NCBI RefSeq assembly: GCF_001401155.1
Contig: NZ_LJRO01000073.1
Location: 1 to 64,000 of the forward strand
Source of the DNA: Pseudomonas tremae
GTDB lineage: Bacteria; Pseudomonadota; Gammaproteobacteria; Pseudomonadales; Pseudomonadaceae
DNA: 64,000 bases
Direction of reading: 5' to 3'
Each line of letters opens with the position of its first letter. Within the stretch, counting starts at the first letter, position 1. Under the pieces are notes generated by a model that made no database searches, was not told the origin of the DNA, and worked only from the letters and a program-made list of their open reading frames with translations. A program made the translations under genes and the position numbers. Below, piece by piece: positions 25,013 to 33,558 of the stretch.

Positions 25013-25384
25013 ATGTGCATGAAGTATTTCGGCGTGCTGGCGCTCGCCCTGCTGGCTGGCTGCGCTACCCCGCCGCCGCCCGCTCCGGGCAGTGCTGCCA
25101 GCAAGGTAGTAGTGATGGGTAACATGAAAAATATTGAAGTCGGGGCCATGCGCGTTGCACGCGAAAATGGCTTCCTGACGGTCAAGGCACAACTGACCAA
25201 CACCAGCAGCCGCAACAAGATGATGTATTACCGCTTCGCCTGGCTGGGCAACGATGGCTTCCCTGTTGCCGATGAAGAAAGCTGGAAAAGCATGACGCTG
25301 TATGGCTCGCAAAGCGCCGTGCTGCCAGCCATTGCGCCGGTCCCGCGCGCTACCGATTTCCGCATCGAAATCAATACGCCTTGA
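25013..25384 (+). CDS. YcfL family lipoprotein (DUF1425)
   Basis: The 123-residue protein has a lipoprotein signal with lipobox LAGC and a proline-rich linker TPPPPAPG. The rest is a beta-rich domain typical of YcfL: AMRVARENGFLTVKAQLTN, MYYRFAWLGNDGFPV and SWKSMTLYG. In E. coli ycfL lies directly before lpoB, the same order as here. It starts 19 bp after the COG3014 gene with ACGGAGA upstream. The role is unknown. Confidence 0.88.
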   Translation: MCMKYFGVLALALLAGCATPPPPAPGSAASKVVVMGNMKNIEVGAMRVARENGFLTVKAQLTNTSSRNKMMYYRFAWLGNDGFPVADEESWKSMTLYGSQSAVLPAIAPVPRATDFRIEINTP

Positions 25385-25421
25385 GCTCATAGCCCATTTT
25401 TCGGTTCTGGAGAATCAAACA

Positions 25422-26012
25422 ATGCTGTTCAAACGTTTTTGTTTCATCGCTGCCGCTGCACTGCTGATTAACGGCTGTGCCAATACCTCACCGGGTCTGG
25501 GCAGCAAGAACATCAGTTACGGCGACACCAAGGCTGTCGAGACAATCACCAATGAGTTCGGCTCTACCGATCTGCAAATGATCGCGGAAAGCATGACTCG
25601 CTCTCTGGCCCAGTCAGGCATCCTGCAAGGGCGCCCGGTTGTCCAGGTCTACGATGTGAAGAACAAGACCAGCGAGTATATCGACACCCGTGAAATCACA
25701 ACGTCGATCAAGACCCAGTTGATGAAAAGCGGCACAGCCCGTTTTGCCAGTGATGACAACCAGATGCAGAACCAGGTCGATCAGCTCAAGCTGCAAAACC
25801 AGAGCGGTCTGTACAAGAAAGCCACTGTTGCCAAGACCGGCAATATGATCGCCGCCAAATATCGCCTGGAAGGCTCGATCAGTTCCATCGTCAAGCGCAG
25901 CGCCGACTACAAGGACGTCTTCTACAAGTTCAGCCTGCAATTGGTTGACGTCGAAAGCGGTCTTGCAGAGTGGATGGATGAAAAAGAAATTCGTAAAACC
26001 ACGGAGCGTTAA
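25422..26012 (+). CDS. lpoB: LpoB-type penicillin-binding protein activator
   Basis: From ATG at 25422 with GGAG upstream, the product is 196 residues with lipobox INGC (Cys19). ISYGDTKAVETITNEFGSTDL at the N terminus and IAAKYRLEGSISSI in the middle are LpoB signatures. In enterobacteria LpoB is an outer-membrane lipoprotein that reaches through the periplasm to activate PBP1b. In P. aeruginosa an unrelated LpoP does this, so the role of this LpoB homologue in Pseudomonas is open. It is followed after 3 bp by a second LpoB/CsgG-fold gene. The longer frame from 25302 overlaps the upstream gene and is rejected. Confidence 0.85.
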   Translation: MLFKRFCFIAAAALLINGCANTSPGLGSKNISYGDTKAVETITNEFGSTDLQMIAESMTRSLAQSGILQGRPVVQVYDVKNKTSEYIDTREITTSIKTQLMKSGTARFASDDNQMQNQVDQLKLQNQSGLYKKATVAKTGNMIAAKYRLEGSISSIVKRSADYKDVFYKFSLQLVDVESGLAEWMDEKEIRKTTER

Positions 26013-26015
26013 TCA

Positions 26016-26756
26016 ATGCGCACATGGATCGGAATTATCAGCTTGGTCTGCGCCATAGGGGCGCAGGCGGCCCCGAAGGTGGCAGTGACGGATATGGCAT
26101 TTCAGGAGCGTGTGGAGCAATACATCCATACCGTTTCTGCACGCTCCACCCTGAGCGCGGATTACTACAGTACCCGAGCGTCGTCCAGTTATGACGAATA
26201 CGAGTCGCGGACCAGCTATATCGAGCAAAGTGAGCTGCGCAAATTCAGTGGTGACATCAAGGGCGAGATTCTAAAGTCCGGGATGTTCCAGTTGGTGCAG
26301 GGTACGCCTTACACCACTGGCTCCAAGGAAGATGTCTACGACGTTATCAAGCGTATCAAGGACGGCCACTTCAAAGGCGCGGACTATGTGTTGTTCGGGA
26401 CTGTCTCGGACATCGACTTTCGCGAGGACGTCGGCGAAATAGCCAACACCAATAGTCATTCGGCGATTCTTGGACTAACCCTTGTTGCCGATTTCAGCCT
26501 GATCAACACACGTACTTTCGAGGTCACCTCGGCCTTCACCGCTATGGGTGAGGGGCAGGACACAAAGCTGGTGAACGGGCGTGACATCAAGGTCTCGCAC
26601 AATCGCGGTCTGGTTGTTCGGGAAGTCTCAAGGTCCATCGGTGAAGACGTCACTCGTCAGTTACGTGAGCAGTTGCGTGGCGAGATCGGGTTCACCGAAC
26701 GACGCGAGCCACAAAATAGCCTGCCGAGAGATGAAGCACCGCGAATCTTGCGCTAG
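26016..26756 (+). CDS. Secreted CsgG/LpoB-fold protein
   Basis: The 246-residue protein has a Sec signal ending IGAQAAPK and no lipobox. The mature part resembles the CsgG/LpoB/TolB-N fold: KVAVTDMAF at the start, SGDIKGEILKSGMFQLV in the middle, then GADYVLFGTVSDIDF. A Tyr/Ser-rich insertion (YYSTRASSSYDEYESRTSYI) is unusual. It begins 3 bp after the lpoB stop and ends the four-gene operon, so it probably acts with LpoB in the periplasm. The exact role is unknown. Confidence 0.75.
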   Translation: MRTWIGIISLVCAIGAQAAPKVAVTDMAFQERVEQYIHTVSARSTLSADYYSTRASSSYDEYESRTSYIEQSELRKFSGDIKGEILKSGMFQLVQGTPYTTGSKEDVYDVIKRIKDGHFKGADYVLFGTVSDIDFREDVGEIANTNSHSAILGLTLVADFSLINTRTFEVTSAFTAMGEGQDTKLVNGRDIKVSHNRGLVVREVSRSIGEDVTRQLREQLRGEIGFTERREPQNSLPRDEAPRILR

Positions 26757-26776
26757 CAGTGCAAGAGCAACCCAGG

Positions 26777-27670
26777 TCAGCCAGACGCGCCTCGGTAATG
26801 CTCAACCATGAAGTCGATGAAAGCGCGTACCCATGGAGATACGTAGCGGGTTTGCGGGTAAAGCGCATGATAGCGACGCTGCCCAAGGCTCCAGTCGGGC
26901 AGAATTGTCACGAGCTGCCCTTGCGCCAATGGTTGTCTGACAGTGATGTCAGTGAAGGCAGCAATGCCCGAACCTGCCAGTGCAGCAGCGTGCAAGGCTG
27001 CAATCGAATCGCTGCGTAGCATGCCTGCTGGCCTTATGCGCTCAGGCTGACCCGTGGCCGAGGTCAGTAGCCATTCTGCATGGCTACCAGAGAACCCCAA
27101 CAACTGATGATGCTGCAAGTCGTTTGCTGTGCGTGGCAGACCATGGCGAGCGATATAGCCAGGTGACGCCACCAGACGAACCTCCGATACGGCGAGAAGC
27201 CTTGCTGCAAGGGTGGTATCTGTCAAAGACTCTGCGATACGCAAAGCCAGATCAAACCCTCCCGCGACCAGATCGACAAACCGGTCGCTACAACTCAACT
27301 CGAGACGTATCTCCGGGTAGCGCTTCTGAAAAGCAGGCAACCAACTGGCCAGCTCCAGAGTGCCGATGACCATCGGTACACTGATTCGCAGGGAGCCGCC
27401 AAGCTTTTGGCTGGCACACGAGACTGACAGCGCTGCCTGATCCAGACGGTCGAGTATGTCGATACAGGCCAGATAATAGTGTTCTCCGGCACTGGTCACA
27501 CTCAGATGGCGAGTGGTCCTGTTTACCAGTTGCGCACCCAAGGCGTGTTCCAGTTGCTGCAAGTGCCTGGAGATCGTCGAATGTGTGGTGTTCAGACGCT
27601 CTGCTGCCAAGGAAAAACTCCCGGCCTCGACGAGGCTGCGAAAAGCCTTGATGGCGTGCAACTGGTTCAA
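26777..27670 (-). CDS. LysR family transcriptional regulator
   Basis: From a TTG start at 27670 (GGGGGAAGG upstream) the protein is 297 residues and begins with MNQLHAIKAF. The helix-turn-helix (AAERLNTTHSTISRHLQQLE) is followed by a LysR effector domain. The sequence belongs to the large group related to DsdC-independent CrgA/YafC-like regulators. It lies 19 bp downstream of a cysteine hydrolase gene on the same strand, so it may be co-transcribed with it and could control that gene. The effector is unknown. Confidence 0.82.
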   Translation of the reverse strand: MNQLHAIKAFRSLVEAGSFSLAAERLNTTHSTISRHLQQLEHALGAQLVNRTTRHLSVTSAGEHYYLACIDILDRLDQAALSVSCASQKLGGSLRISVPMVIGTLELASWLPAFQKRYPEIRLELSCSDRFVDLVAGGFDLALRIAESLTDTTLAARLLAVSEVRLVASPGYIARHGLPRTANDLQHHQLLGFSGSHAEWLLTSATGQPERIRPAGMLRSDSIAALHAAALAGSGIAAFTDITVRQPLAQGQLVTILPDWSLGQRRYHALYPQTRYVSPWVRAFIDFMVEHYRGASG

Positions 27671-27689
27671 GAACCTTCCCCCGATGTGC

Positions 27690-28430
27690 CTAGCGCAGAG
27701 ACAACGCTGTGATACGGTCTGTCGACAGCACATCCCCGAAGGTGTCTTCAATTTCAGTCAGGGCTGCCTGATGCAGTTGCTGGCTGGTCACGGAGTTGCC
27801 ATCAAACCGGGTTATCGCCCGAGTGGCCGATGCATCTGCGGCTACCACTACAGTGTAGCCCAGCGGGGTTGCATCCCTGGCGGCTCCGGCGACGCACGCA
27901 TGAGTCATGAGGCCTGCCAGAATAACGGTCTTGATTCCGCGGGCTTTCAGCTGACTGTCCAGGTCAGTACTGGCGAACACGCTTACGGTGCTCTTCTGTA
28001 CATGTTGGTCTTGAGCACGGGGTTGCATCAAGGGATGGAATTGCGCTTCGTGACTCCCTTCGGCAAACAGCGGTGAGTCTTTCGGCGCTACGTGCTGGAC
28101 ATGAAACACCGGGATGCCCGACTGATCGGCAAAGTCGATCAGGCGTCGGGCGTTGTCGAGCGCCTGTATGCCATCCGGGATTGGTAACTTGCCGGTGAAG
28201 TACTCGTTCTGGAAGTCGATTACCACCAACGCTGTGGTCGCTGCCTGCAAATGATCGACAGGCGAGACGCCCGACAAGGCGCGCAAGGTGGGGTGTGTAT
28301 TGCCTTCACTGGATGCAGCAACGGAAAGGCTGGCACCGAGCAGTCCGAGACCTGCCATAAACAGTTTGAGAGGCTTGCCAAACCAGCGAGTGGCGGGCTG
28401 AGTAAAGGCGATCAGGGTATTTGAAAACAT
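27690..28430 (-). CDS. Isochorismatase-like cysteine hydrolase with N-terminal membrane/signal segment
   Basis: From ATG at 28430 the product is 246 residues. The catalytic domain has the Asp of LVVIDFQNEYF, a Lys region, and the nucleophile Cys in GLMTHACVAGAARDA, the isochorismatase/nicotinamidase triad layout. Ahead of it is a hydrophobic stretch (FMAGLGLLGASLSVAA), so the enzyme is probably exported or membrane-anchored, which is uncommon for this usually cytoplasmic family. The substrate is unknown. The frame upstream to 28544 lacks a ribosome-binding site. It is adjacent to a LysR gene on the same strand. Confidence 0.82.
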   Translation of the reverse strand: MFSNTLIAFTQPATRWFGKPLKLFMAGLGLLGASLSVAASSEGNTHPTLRALSGVSPVDHLQAATTALVVIDFQNEYFTGKLPIPDGIQALDNARRLIDFADQSGIPVFHVQHVAPKDSPLFAEGSHEAQFHPLMQPRAQDQHVQKSTVSVFASTDLDSQLKARGIKTVILAGLMTHACVAGAARDATPLGYTVVVAADASATRAITRFDGNSVTSQQLHQAALTEIEDTFGDVLSTDRITALSLR

Positions 28431-28657
28431 GTTGGCGAACCTGTGGGTGAGGTGAGAGGCCACTTTAGAAGCGCACGTTTTACGTAGCCAGCCATCAACC
28501 CGAACAGATCTTGTTCCTGATTTGCACAGACAAAAAGAGAACATGTCCCTTTTTCTTGTAGGAAACGCCTTAAAAAGTTGAATGTTATGGAATGTTCATT
28601 TGCCCCCTGAGGGCGCAAGCGCGCAACAATGAGCTTTCATGAGCGCAGAATAAGTGG

Positions 28658-29290
28658 CTACGCCGTGCCGCGATGCAACGTCGCCAGGAAGCCCGCCGCG
28701 CCCACGAACAGGCTTGCAAAGGTGCGGTTCAGGCGGCGTTGCTGGCGAGGTGTCTTGAGCAGGCGCAACACTTTCGACGCCAGCCCGGTGTAGCCCGCCA
28801 TGACGATCAGGTCGACCACGACCATGGTTGCGGCGATGATCACGTACTGGATCAGCAATGGCGCAGCCGGATCAATGAATTGCGGCAGAATCGCCAATAT
28901 GAAAACCATTGCTTTGGGGTTGCTGATATTGACCAGAAAGCCGCGCATTACCAGTGTCATCGGTTTGCCGACGGGGCGCACGGCAGATTCGTCGCCAAGG
29001 TCGGTGGGCGGCGCACGCCACTGCTTGATGCCTAGATAGACCAGGTACGCCACGCCAAACCACTTGATCAGTGTGAACGCCATCTCGGAGGCTGCCAATA
29101 TCGCGCCAAGCCCTGCCGCGATAATCGCTATTTGGGCCACCAGTGCGATCTGCAGGCCCAAGGCATTCCAGTAGCCACGCCAGAAGCCGTATTGCAGGCC
29201 GCAGGACATCGAGGCGATAGCGCCTGCGCCGGGAGAAAGACTGATGATCCAGCAGGCCGCGAAAAAGCCCAGCCACGTTTCAAGCGCCAT
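28658..29290 (-). CDS. LysE family translocator
   Basis: From ATG at 29290 (GAGGTGCGTC upstream) the product is 210 residues with about six membrane helices. The LysE/RhtB family features are a conserved SPGAGAIASMSCGLQYGFWRG near the N terminus and VNISNPKAMVF in the middle. Family members export amino acids or homoserine lactones; the substrate cannot be told. The open frame begins four codons earlier but without a ribosome-binding site. The gene follows the MscS gene on the same strand after a 67-bp gap. Confidence 0.9.
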   Translation of the reverse strand: MALETWLGFFAACWIISLSPGAGAIASMSCGLQYGFWRGYWNALGLQIALVAQIAIIAAGLGAILAASEMAFTLIKWFGVAYLVYLGIKQWRAPPTDLGDESAVRPVGKPMTLVMRGFLVNISNPKAMVFILAILPQFIDPAAPLLIQYVIIAATMVVVDLIVMAGYTGLASKVLRLLKTPRQQRRLNRTFASLFVGAAGFLATLHRGTA

Positions 29291-29357
29291 GACGCACCTC
29301 AAGCAAAGTCGAATGCCCGATAAATTAGTGGTTAATGCTTGGGAAGGCTAACTGTTT

Positions 29358-29951
29358 TCAATCCTGCTCATCCGGCTGCTTTGCGACCACCATCTGCGGA
29401 AACAGATCGCTGCCGCGCCAGCGACGCACTGACTTCTGGAAGAACTGGCTATTGGGCACCTGAACCAGCGCGCCGCCGGCTTCTGGCGTCTCGATAAGCG
29501 TGGTGAACATCAGGTTGATGGCGACGACTCGGCCTTTCACGCCGGGCTTGTCCAGTGTGTCGACCAGCTCAACCATGTCGCCGATGCGGAACGGCCCGAT
29601 GGTGAAGATCAGAATGGCGCAGAGCAGGTTCGACAGCACGCTCCACATTGCGAAGAACGCAACCGCCGCCACGGCCACGAAGCCGGAAAGCGCCGTCCAC
29701 AGTACTGTGGCTGAAACCCCTAGCCTGCCCAGCACGAACACAAATGCGCTGCCCATGATCAGCCAGCGCAGCCCTCCGCGAACCGGCACCAGCAGCTCTG
29801 GCGGCAATGGATAACGCTCTCCCAGGCCGGTGAGAAAACCACCCACGACCCGCTGCAAAACATAACCGGCCAGCAGGATCAGCAGAATTTGCACGCCGAT
29901 CAGCACAGGCTCAATCCAGTAGGCGGATATCTGCAACCCCAAGACTTCCAT
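29358..29951 (-). CDS. Small-conductance mechanosensitive channel family protein (MscS)
   Basis: From ATG at 29951 the product is 197 residues, short for MscS. Helices at about 10-35, 60-80 and 95-115 are followed by the beta domain: FTIGPFRIGDMVELVDT, GRVVAINLMFTTLI and VQVPNSQFFQKSVRRW. The pore helix (ALSGFVAVAAVAFFAMWSVLSN) has the Gly/Ala spacing of MscS TM3. The protein would release osmolytes at high turgor. The C-terminal alpha/beta cage of full-length MscS is largely missing. It starts 16 bp after the ABC-F stop and is likely co-transcribed. Confidence 0.87.
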   Translation of the reverse strand: MEVLGLQISAYWIEPVLIGVQILLILLAGYVLQRVVGGFLTGLGERYPLPPELLVPVRGGLRWLIMGSAFVFVLGRLGVSATVLWTALSGFVAVAAVAFFAMWSVLSNLLCAILIFTIGPFRIGDMVELVDTLDKPGVKGRVVAINLMFTTLIETPEAGGALVQVPNSQFFQKSVRRWRGSDLFPQMVVAKQPDEQD

Positions 29952-29967
29952 CAATCCCTTGCCTCGC

Positions 29968-31878
29968 TCACGACAGTGCTTCCAGTTCTGCCTGCATGGA
30001 CTCAAGCAGTTCCAGCGCCTGCATCCACGCGTCCTCCAGTTCGGACTCGCGCACTTTCAGCTTCGCTTGCTCGGCCAGCAGATCGCGTAGTTTGTCCTTG
30101 TTGGCAGCGTCGTAGTTGGCGCTGTCGGCCAGTGCCTCTTCGACTTTGGCGAGCTTTTCGTTCACCAACCCCAAGTCGCGTTCCAGCTTGTCGGCTTCAC
30201 GCTTGTGCGGGGCCAGTTGCTGACGCAACGCCGCAGCTTGCTGGCGCTGGGCTTTCTTGTCGGTCTTGTCGGCGTTGACCGGCGTGGTGCTGACCGGCGC
30301 GTTACGCAAACGGTAATCCGCCAGCCAGCGCGTGTAGTCGTCCAGATCGCCATCGAACTCCTGCACGCGGCCGTCGGCCACCAGCAGAAAGTCATCGGTG
30401 GTGCTTTTCAGCAAGTGTCGATCGTGAGACACCACCAGTACCGCGCCCCCAAACTCCTGCAGGGCCATGGTCAGCGCCAGGCGCATTTCCAGGTCCAGGT
30501 GGTTGGTCGGTTCGTCGAGCAGCAACAGGTTGGGTTTTTCCCAGGCAATCAGTGCCAGCGCCAGTCGGGCTTTTTCGCCACCGGAAAAATTCAGCACCGG
30601 TTCGTCCAGACGCGCGCCCCGAAAGTCGAAGCCGCCGAGGAAGTCGCGCAGTGTCTGCTCGCGTTCAGTGGGCGCCAGACGCTGCAAGTGCAGCAATGGC
30701 GTGGCCTTGGCGTCCAGTGAGTCGAGTTGATGCTGGGCAAAGTAACCGACGGTGAGGTTTTCGCCGCGGACCAGTCGCCCACTCTGCGGCTCAAGCTCGC
30801 CTGCGAGGTTCTTGATCAGCGTCGACTTGCCCGCTCCGTTGGGACCGAGCAGGCCGATGCGCGCGCCAGGCGTCAGTTGCAGTTTGACCTTCTCCAGTAC
30901 GGTCTTGTCGCCGTAACCCAGACGCGCGTCGGACAGGTCCAGCAAGGGGCTGGAGATCTTGTCGGACTCACGGAAGACGAAGTTGAACGGCGAATCGACG
31001 TGCGCGGCGGATAACTCCTCCATGCGCTCCAGCGCCTTTATGCGGCTCTGGGCCTGACGGGCCTTGGTGGCCTGGGCCTTGAAGCGCGCAATGTACTTCT
31101 CCATGTGCGCACGTTGCACCTGCTGCTTCTCGTACGCTTGCTGCTGCTGAGCGAGACGTTCGGCGCGGGCCCGTTCAAAGGCGCTGTAGCCACCACGATA
31201 CAGAGTGATCTTGCGCTGCTCGACGTGGGCGATGTGATCGACAACGGCATCGAGAAAGTCCCGGTCGTGGGAAATCAGCAGCAAGGTGCCGGGATAACTC
31301 TTGAGCCAGTCCTCAAGCCAAAGAATGGCGTCGAGGTCCAGGTGGTTGGTCGGTTCGTCGAGCAGCAGCAGGTCCGAAGGGCACATAAGTGCCTGCGCCA
31401 GGTTCAGGCGCATCCGCCAGCCGCCGGAGAAACTGCCGACTTGTCGTTCCATCTGTTCGTTGGTGAACCCCAGACCGGCCAGCAGCTTGCGCGCGCGCGC
31501 ATCAGCGGTGTAGCCGTCGGCGCTGTCGAGCTCCGAATGCAGACGCGCCTGAGCAGCCCCGTCCTGAGCCGCCTCGGCTTCGGCCAGCGAGCCCTGCACT
31601 TCGCGCAGACGCTCATCGCCATCAAGCACGTAGTCCACCGCCATGCGCTCAAGGGTATCGACCTCCTGGCGCATGTGAGCGATGCGCCAGTCAGCGGGCA
31701 ACAGGCAATCGCCGGCGTCGGGCGTCAGCTCGCCGCGCAGCAAGGCAAACAGGCTGGATTTACCGGCGCCATTGGCACCGATCAGACCGGCTTTATGGCC
31801 GGCGTGCAGGGTCAGCTCGGCGTCTTCTAGCAGACGTTGCGGGCCACGCTGTAAGGTAAGGCTTTGAAGTCGAATCAT
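29968..31878 (-). CDS. ABC-F family ATPase (YheS/Uup-like)
   Basis: From ATG at 31878 the protein is 636 residues with two ABC domains and no membrane part. The first has GANGAGKSS and the signature SGGWRMRL; the second has GPNGAGKST and SGGEKARLA. Walker B stretches LLLDEPTNHLDL occur in both. The interdomain linker and a charged C-terminal coiled coil (LERDLGLVNEKLAKVEE) fit YheS-type ABC-F translation factors, which act on the ribosome rather than in transport. It is divergent from the TIGR02444 gene, with a 46-bp spacer. It heads a probable transcript with mscS and lysE. Confidence 0.92.
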   Translation of the reverse strand: MIRLQSLTLQRGPQRLLEDAELTLHAGHKAGLIGANGAGKSSLFALLRGELTPDAGDCLLPADWRIAHMRQEVDTLERMAVDYVLDGDERLREVQGSLAEAEAAQDGAAQARLHSELDSADGYTADARARKLLAGLGFTNEQMERQVGSFSGGWRMRLNLAQALMCPSDLLLLDEPTNHLDLDAILWLEDWLKSYPGTLLLISHDRDFLDAVVDHIAHVEQRKITLYRGGYSAFERARAERLAQQQQAYEKQQVQRAHMEKYIARFKAQATKARQAQSRIKALERMEELSAAHVDSPFNFVFRESDKISSPLLDLSDARLGYGDKTVLEKVKLQLTPGARIGLLGPNGAGKSTLIKNLAGELEPQSGRLVRGENLTVGYFAQHQLDSLDAKATPLLHLQRLAPTEREQTLRDFLGGFDFRGARLDEPVLNFSGGEKARLALALIAWEKPNLLLLDEPTNHLDLEMRLALTMALQEFGGAVLVVSHDRHLLKSTTDDFLLVADGRVQEFDGDLDDYTRWLADYRLRNAPVSTTPVNADKTDKKAQRQQAAALRQQLAPHKREADKLERDLGLVNEKLAKVEEALADSANYDAANKDKLRDLLAEQAKLKVRESELEDAWMQALELLESMQAELEALS

Positions 31879-31924
31879 AATGGCGGCGGAGTCTACCAGC
31901 TTCGTCCTGAACAGGTGGATCACT

Positions 31925-32413
31925 ATGCCTTCAGCGCTCTGGAGTTTCACCCTCGATTTCTACACCCGGCCGGGTGTGGAGCAGGCTTGTCTGACGCTGC
32001 AAGCCAATGGGGGCAACGTGTGCATGGTGCTTTGCGGGGTCTGGCTTGGCACGCGTGAAGTAGCCTGCAACGCGCAAAGATTGCTGCAAATAAGACAACT
32101 GGCGACGCCTTGGCACGACGATGTGGTGCGTCCGCTGCGGGATTTGCGCAATGAATGGCGAAATGCGGCGCTTGAGGACGCTGCGCTTGGCGGGCTGCGT
32201 GCGAAGGTCAAGGCACTGGAACTTGAAGCCGAGCAGAGTCTGATGCTGAAGCTCGAGGGGCTGACGGGGGACTGGCCGGCTGGCGAAGCAAGGGATGCGG
32301 AGGAGTGGCTGATCGGGCTTGTCGACAGTGATGCAACCTGGCCAGCAGAAGAAAACCGCAATGCGCTGCATGTGCTGCGCATTGCGGCGGGTCGAACCGA
32401 CGACCAGGCTTAG
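31925..32413 (+). CDS. TIGR02444 family protein
   Basis: From ATG at 31925 with AGGTGG upstream, the product is 162 residues. LWSFTLDFYTRPGVEQACL at the start and VCMVLCGVWLG are typical of the TIGR02444 group found next to algP in pseudomonads. It is soluble and mostly helical. The function is unknown. Its TAG stop overlaps the stop of algP on the other strand by 2 nt (CTTAG), so the two converge without a gap. Confidence 0.85.
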   Translation: MPSALWSFTLDFYTRPGVEQACLTLQANGGNVCMVLCGVWLGTREVACNAQRLLQIRQLATPWHDDVVRPLRDLRNEWRNAALEDAALGGLRAKVKALELEAEQSLMLKLEGLTGDWPAGEARDAEEWLIGLVDSDATWPAEENRNALHVLRIAAGRTDDQA

Positions 32414-33342
32414 GAAGCGCTGGTTGGCGTCACGCTGTCGGCAGGTTTTGCCGGTGCAGCGGCTGGAGCCGCCGGCGCAGATGCTGGCTTGGCAGCGGCA
32501 GGTGCCGCCGGTTTCGCCGCAGCAGGCTTGGCTGCTGCTTTCGCAGGTACTTTTACCGGCGCTTTGGCAGCCGGCTTGGCGGCGGCTGGTTTGGCTGCAG
32601 TGCTGGCAGTAGTTTTGGTCGCGGGCGCTTTGCTTGCGGCGCTTCTGGCTGCGGGTTTGGCAGCGGCAGGCTTGGCGGCAGCAACTGGTTTGGCGGCAGT
32701 TGCTTTAGCGACAGCGGGCTTGGCTGCTGCGGCAGTCCGGGTAGCAGGCTTGGCCGCCGCTTTCACTGGCGCCTTGACTGCTGCTGGTTTGGTTACTGGT
32801 TTTGCAGCCAGTTTCGCAACTGCTGAAGGCTTGGCAGCGGCAGTTTTAGCCGGTGCCTTTACAGCTGCCTTGGCTGGTGCTTTTGCCGGCGCTTTTGCGG
32901 CCGGTGCCTTGGCAGCGACTTTTGGCGTGGCAGGCTTGGCGCTGCGAGTGGTCAGGATTTTACTGACGGCTTCTTTCACACGACCAATACCCTGTGCCAG
33001 CTTGAGGCTTTCTTGAGCGTCGCGCTTGAGGTGCAGAATGTAGGTGCGTGTTTCAGTCTGGCGCTCTTTGAGTGCATCGAGCAGTTCTTCAAGTTCAGAC
33101 ACGGCGTCTTTCGCCTTGGTCTGTGCCTTGGATTTTCCGGCGGAGGCAGCATCCTGCAGCTTGATGCGGGAATTGTGCAGTTTCTCCTGCGCCTTGCCGC
33201 GTTGTTTCTCAAGCTTGGCGAGCAGTTTTTCAGCATCAGCCAAAGCTTGGGAACAGGCGTCTTCCAGATGTTCAAGCAAGCTGCCCGATAATTGTTGGAG
33301 CAAATGCAACGGAGTATTTACTGGCTTCTTTTTGGCCGACAT
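32410..33342 (-). CDS. algP: Alginate regulatory protein AlgP, histone H1-like
   Basis: The 310-residue protein has two parts. Residues 1-130 form a charged helical coiled-coil domain (ALADAEKLLAKLEKQRGKAQ). The rest is a low-complexity tail of KPAA-type repeats (AKAPAKAPAKAAVKAPAKTA and similar) very rich in Lys, Ala and Pro, resembling eukaryotic histone H1. AlgP binds DNA non-specifically and affects alginate gene expression in P. aeruginosa. The DNA of 32420-32940 is a G+C-rich repeat tract prone to slippage, so repeat number is likely to vary between strains. It is divergent from the FKBP gene, with AGGAGG before the start. Confidence 0.93.
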   Translation of the reverse strand: MSAKKKPVNTPLHLLQQLSGSLLEHLEDACSQALADAEKLLAKLEKQRGKAQEKLHNSRIKLQDAASAGKSKAQTKAKDAVSELEELLDALKERQTETRTYILHLKRDAQESLKLAQGIGRVKEAVSKILTTRSAKPATPKVAAKAPAAKAPAKAPAKAAVKAPAKTAAAKPSAVAKLAAKPVTKPAAVKAPVKAAAKPATRTAAAAKPAVAKATAAKPVAAAKPAAAKPAARSAASKAPATKTTASTAAKPAAAKPAAKAPVKVPAKAAAKPAAAKPAAPAAAKPASAPAAPAAAPAKPADSVTPTSAS

Positions 33343-33558
33343 GACTTACCTCCTGGGTGACGAAATTGCGGCTCATACTAGGCTTCTGCGCGCATCGCCG
33401 CTAGGGCATCTTGACACCACTAACGATGCGCTGTTGCATACTGCAAAAAATGATTGCTCGATACGATGCGCAGGCATTGTGAAATTCACTTCGCAACACT
33501 CGTCACTACACGCCCTGGCGCTGGCATAATCGCTGACTTCCCAGGCCGGAGAGCATTA

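Noticed and set aside
32410..33342. Plus-strand Ala/Gly-rich frame (32489-33016) as a real protein
   Set aside because: It is the antisense of the algP repeat tract; AlgP has a conserved N-terminal domain and a ribosome-binding site.
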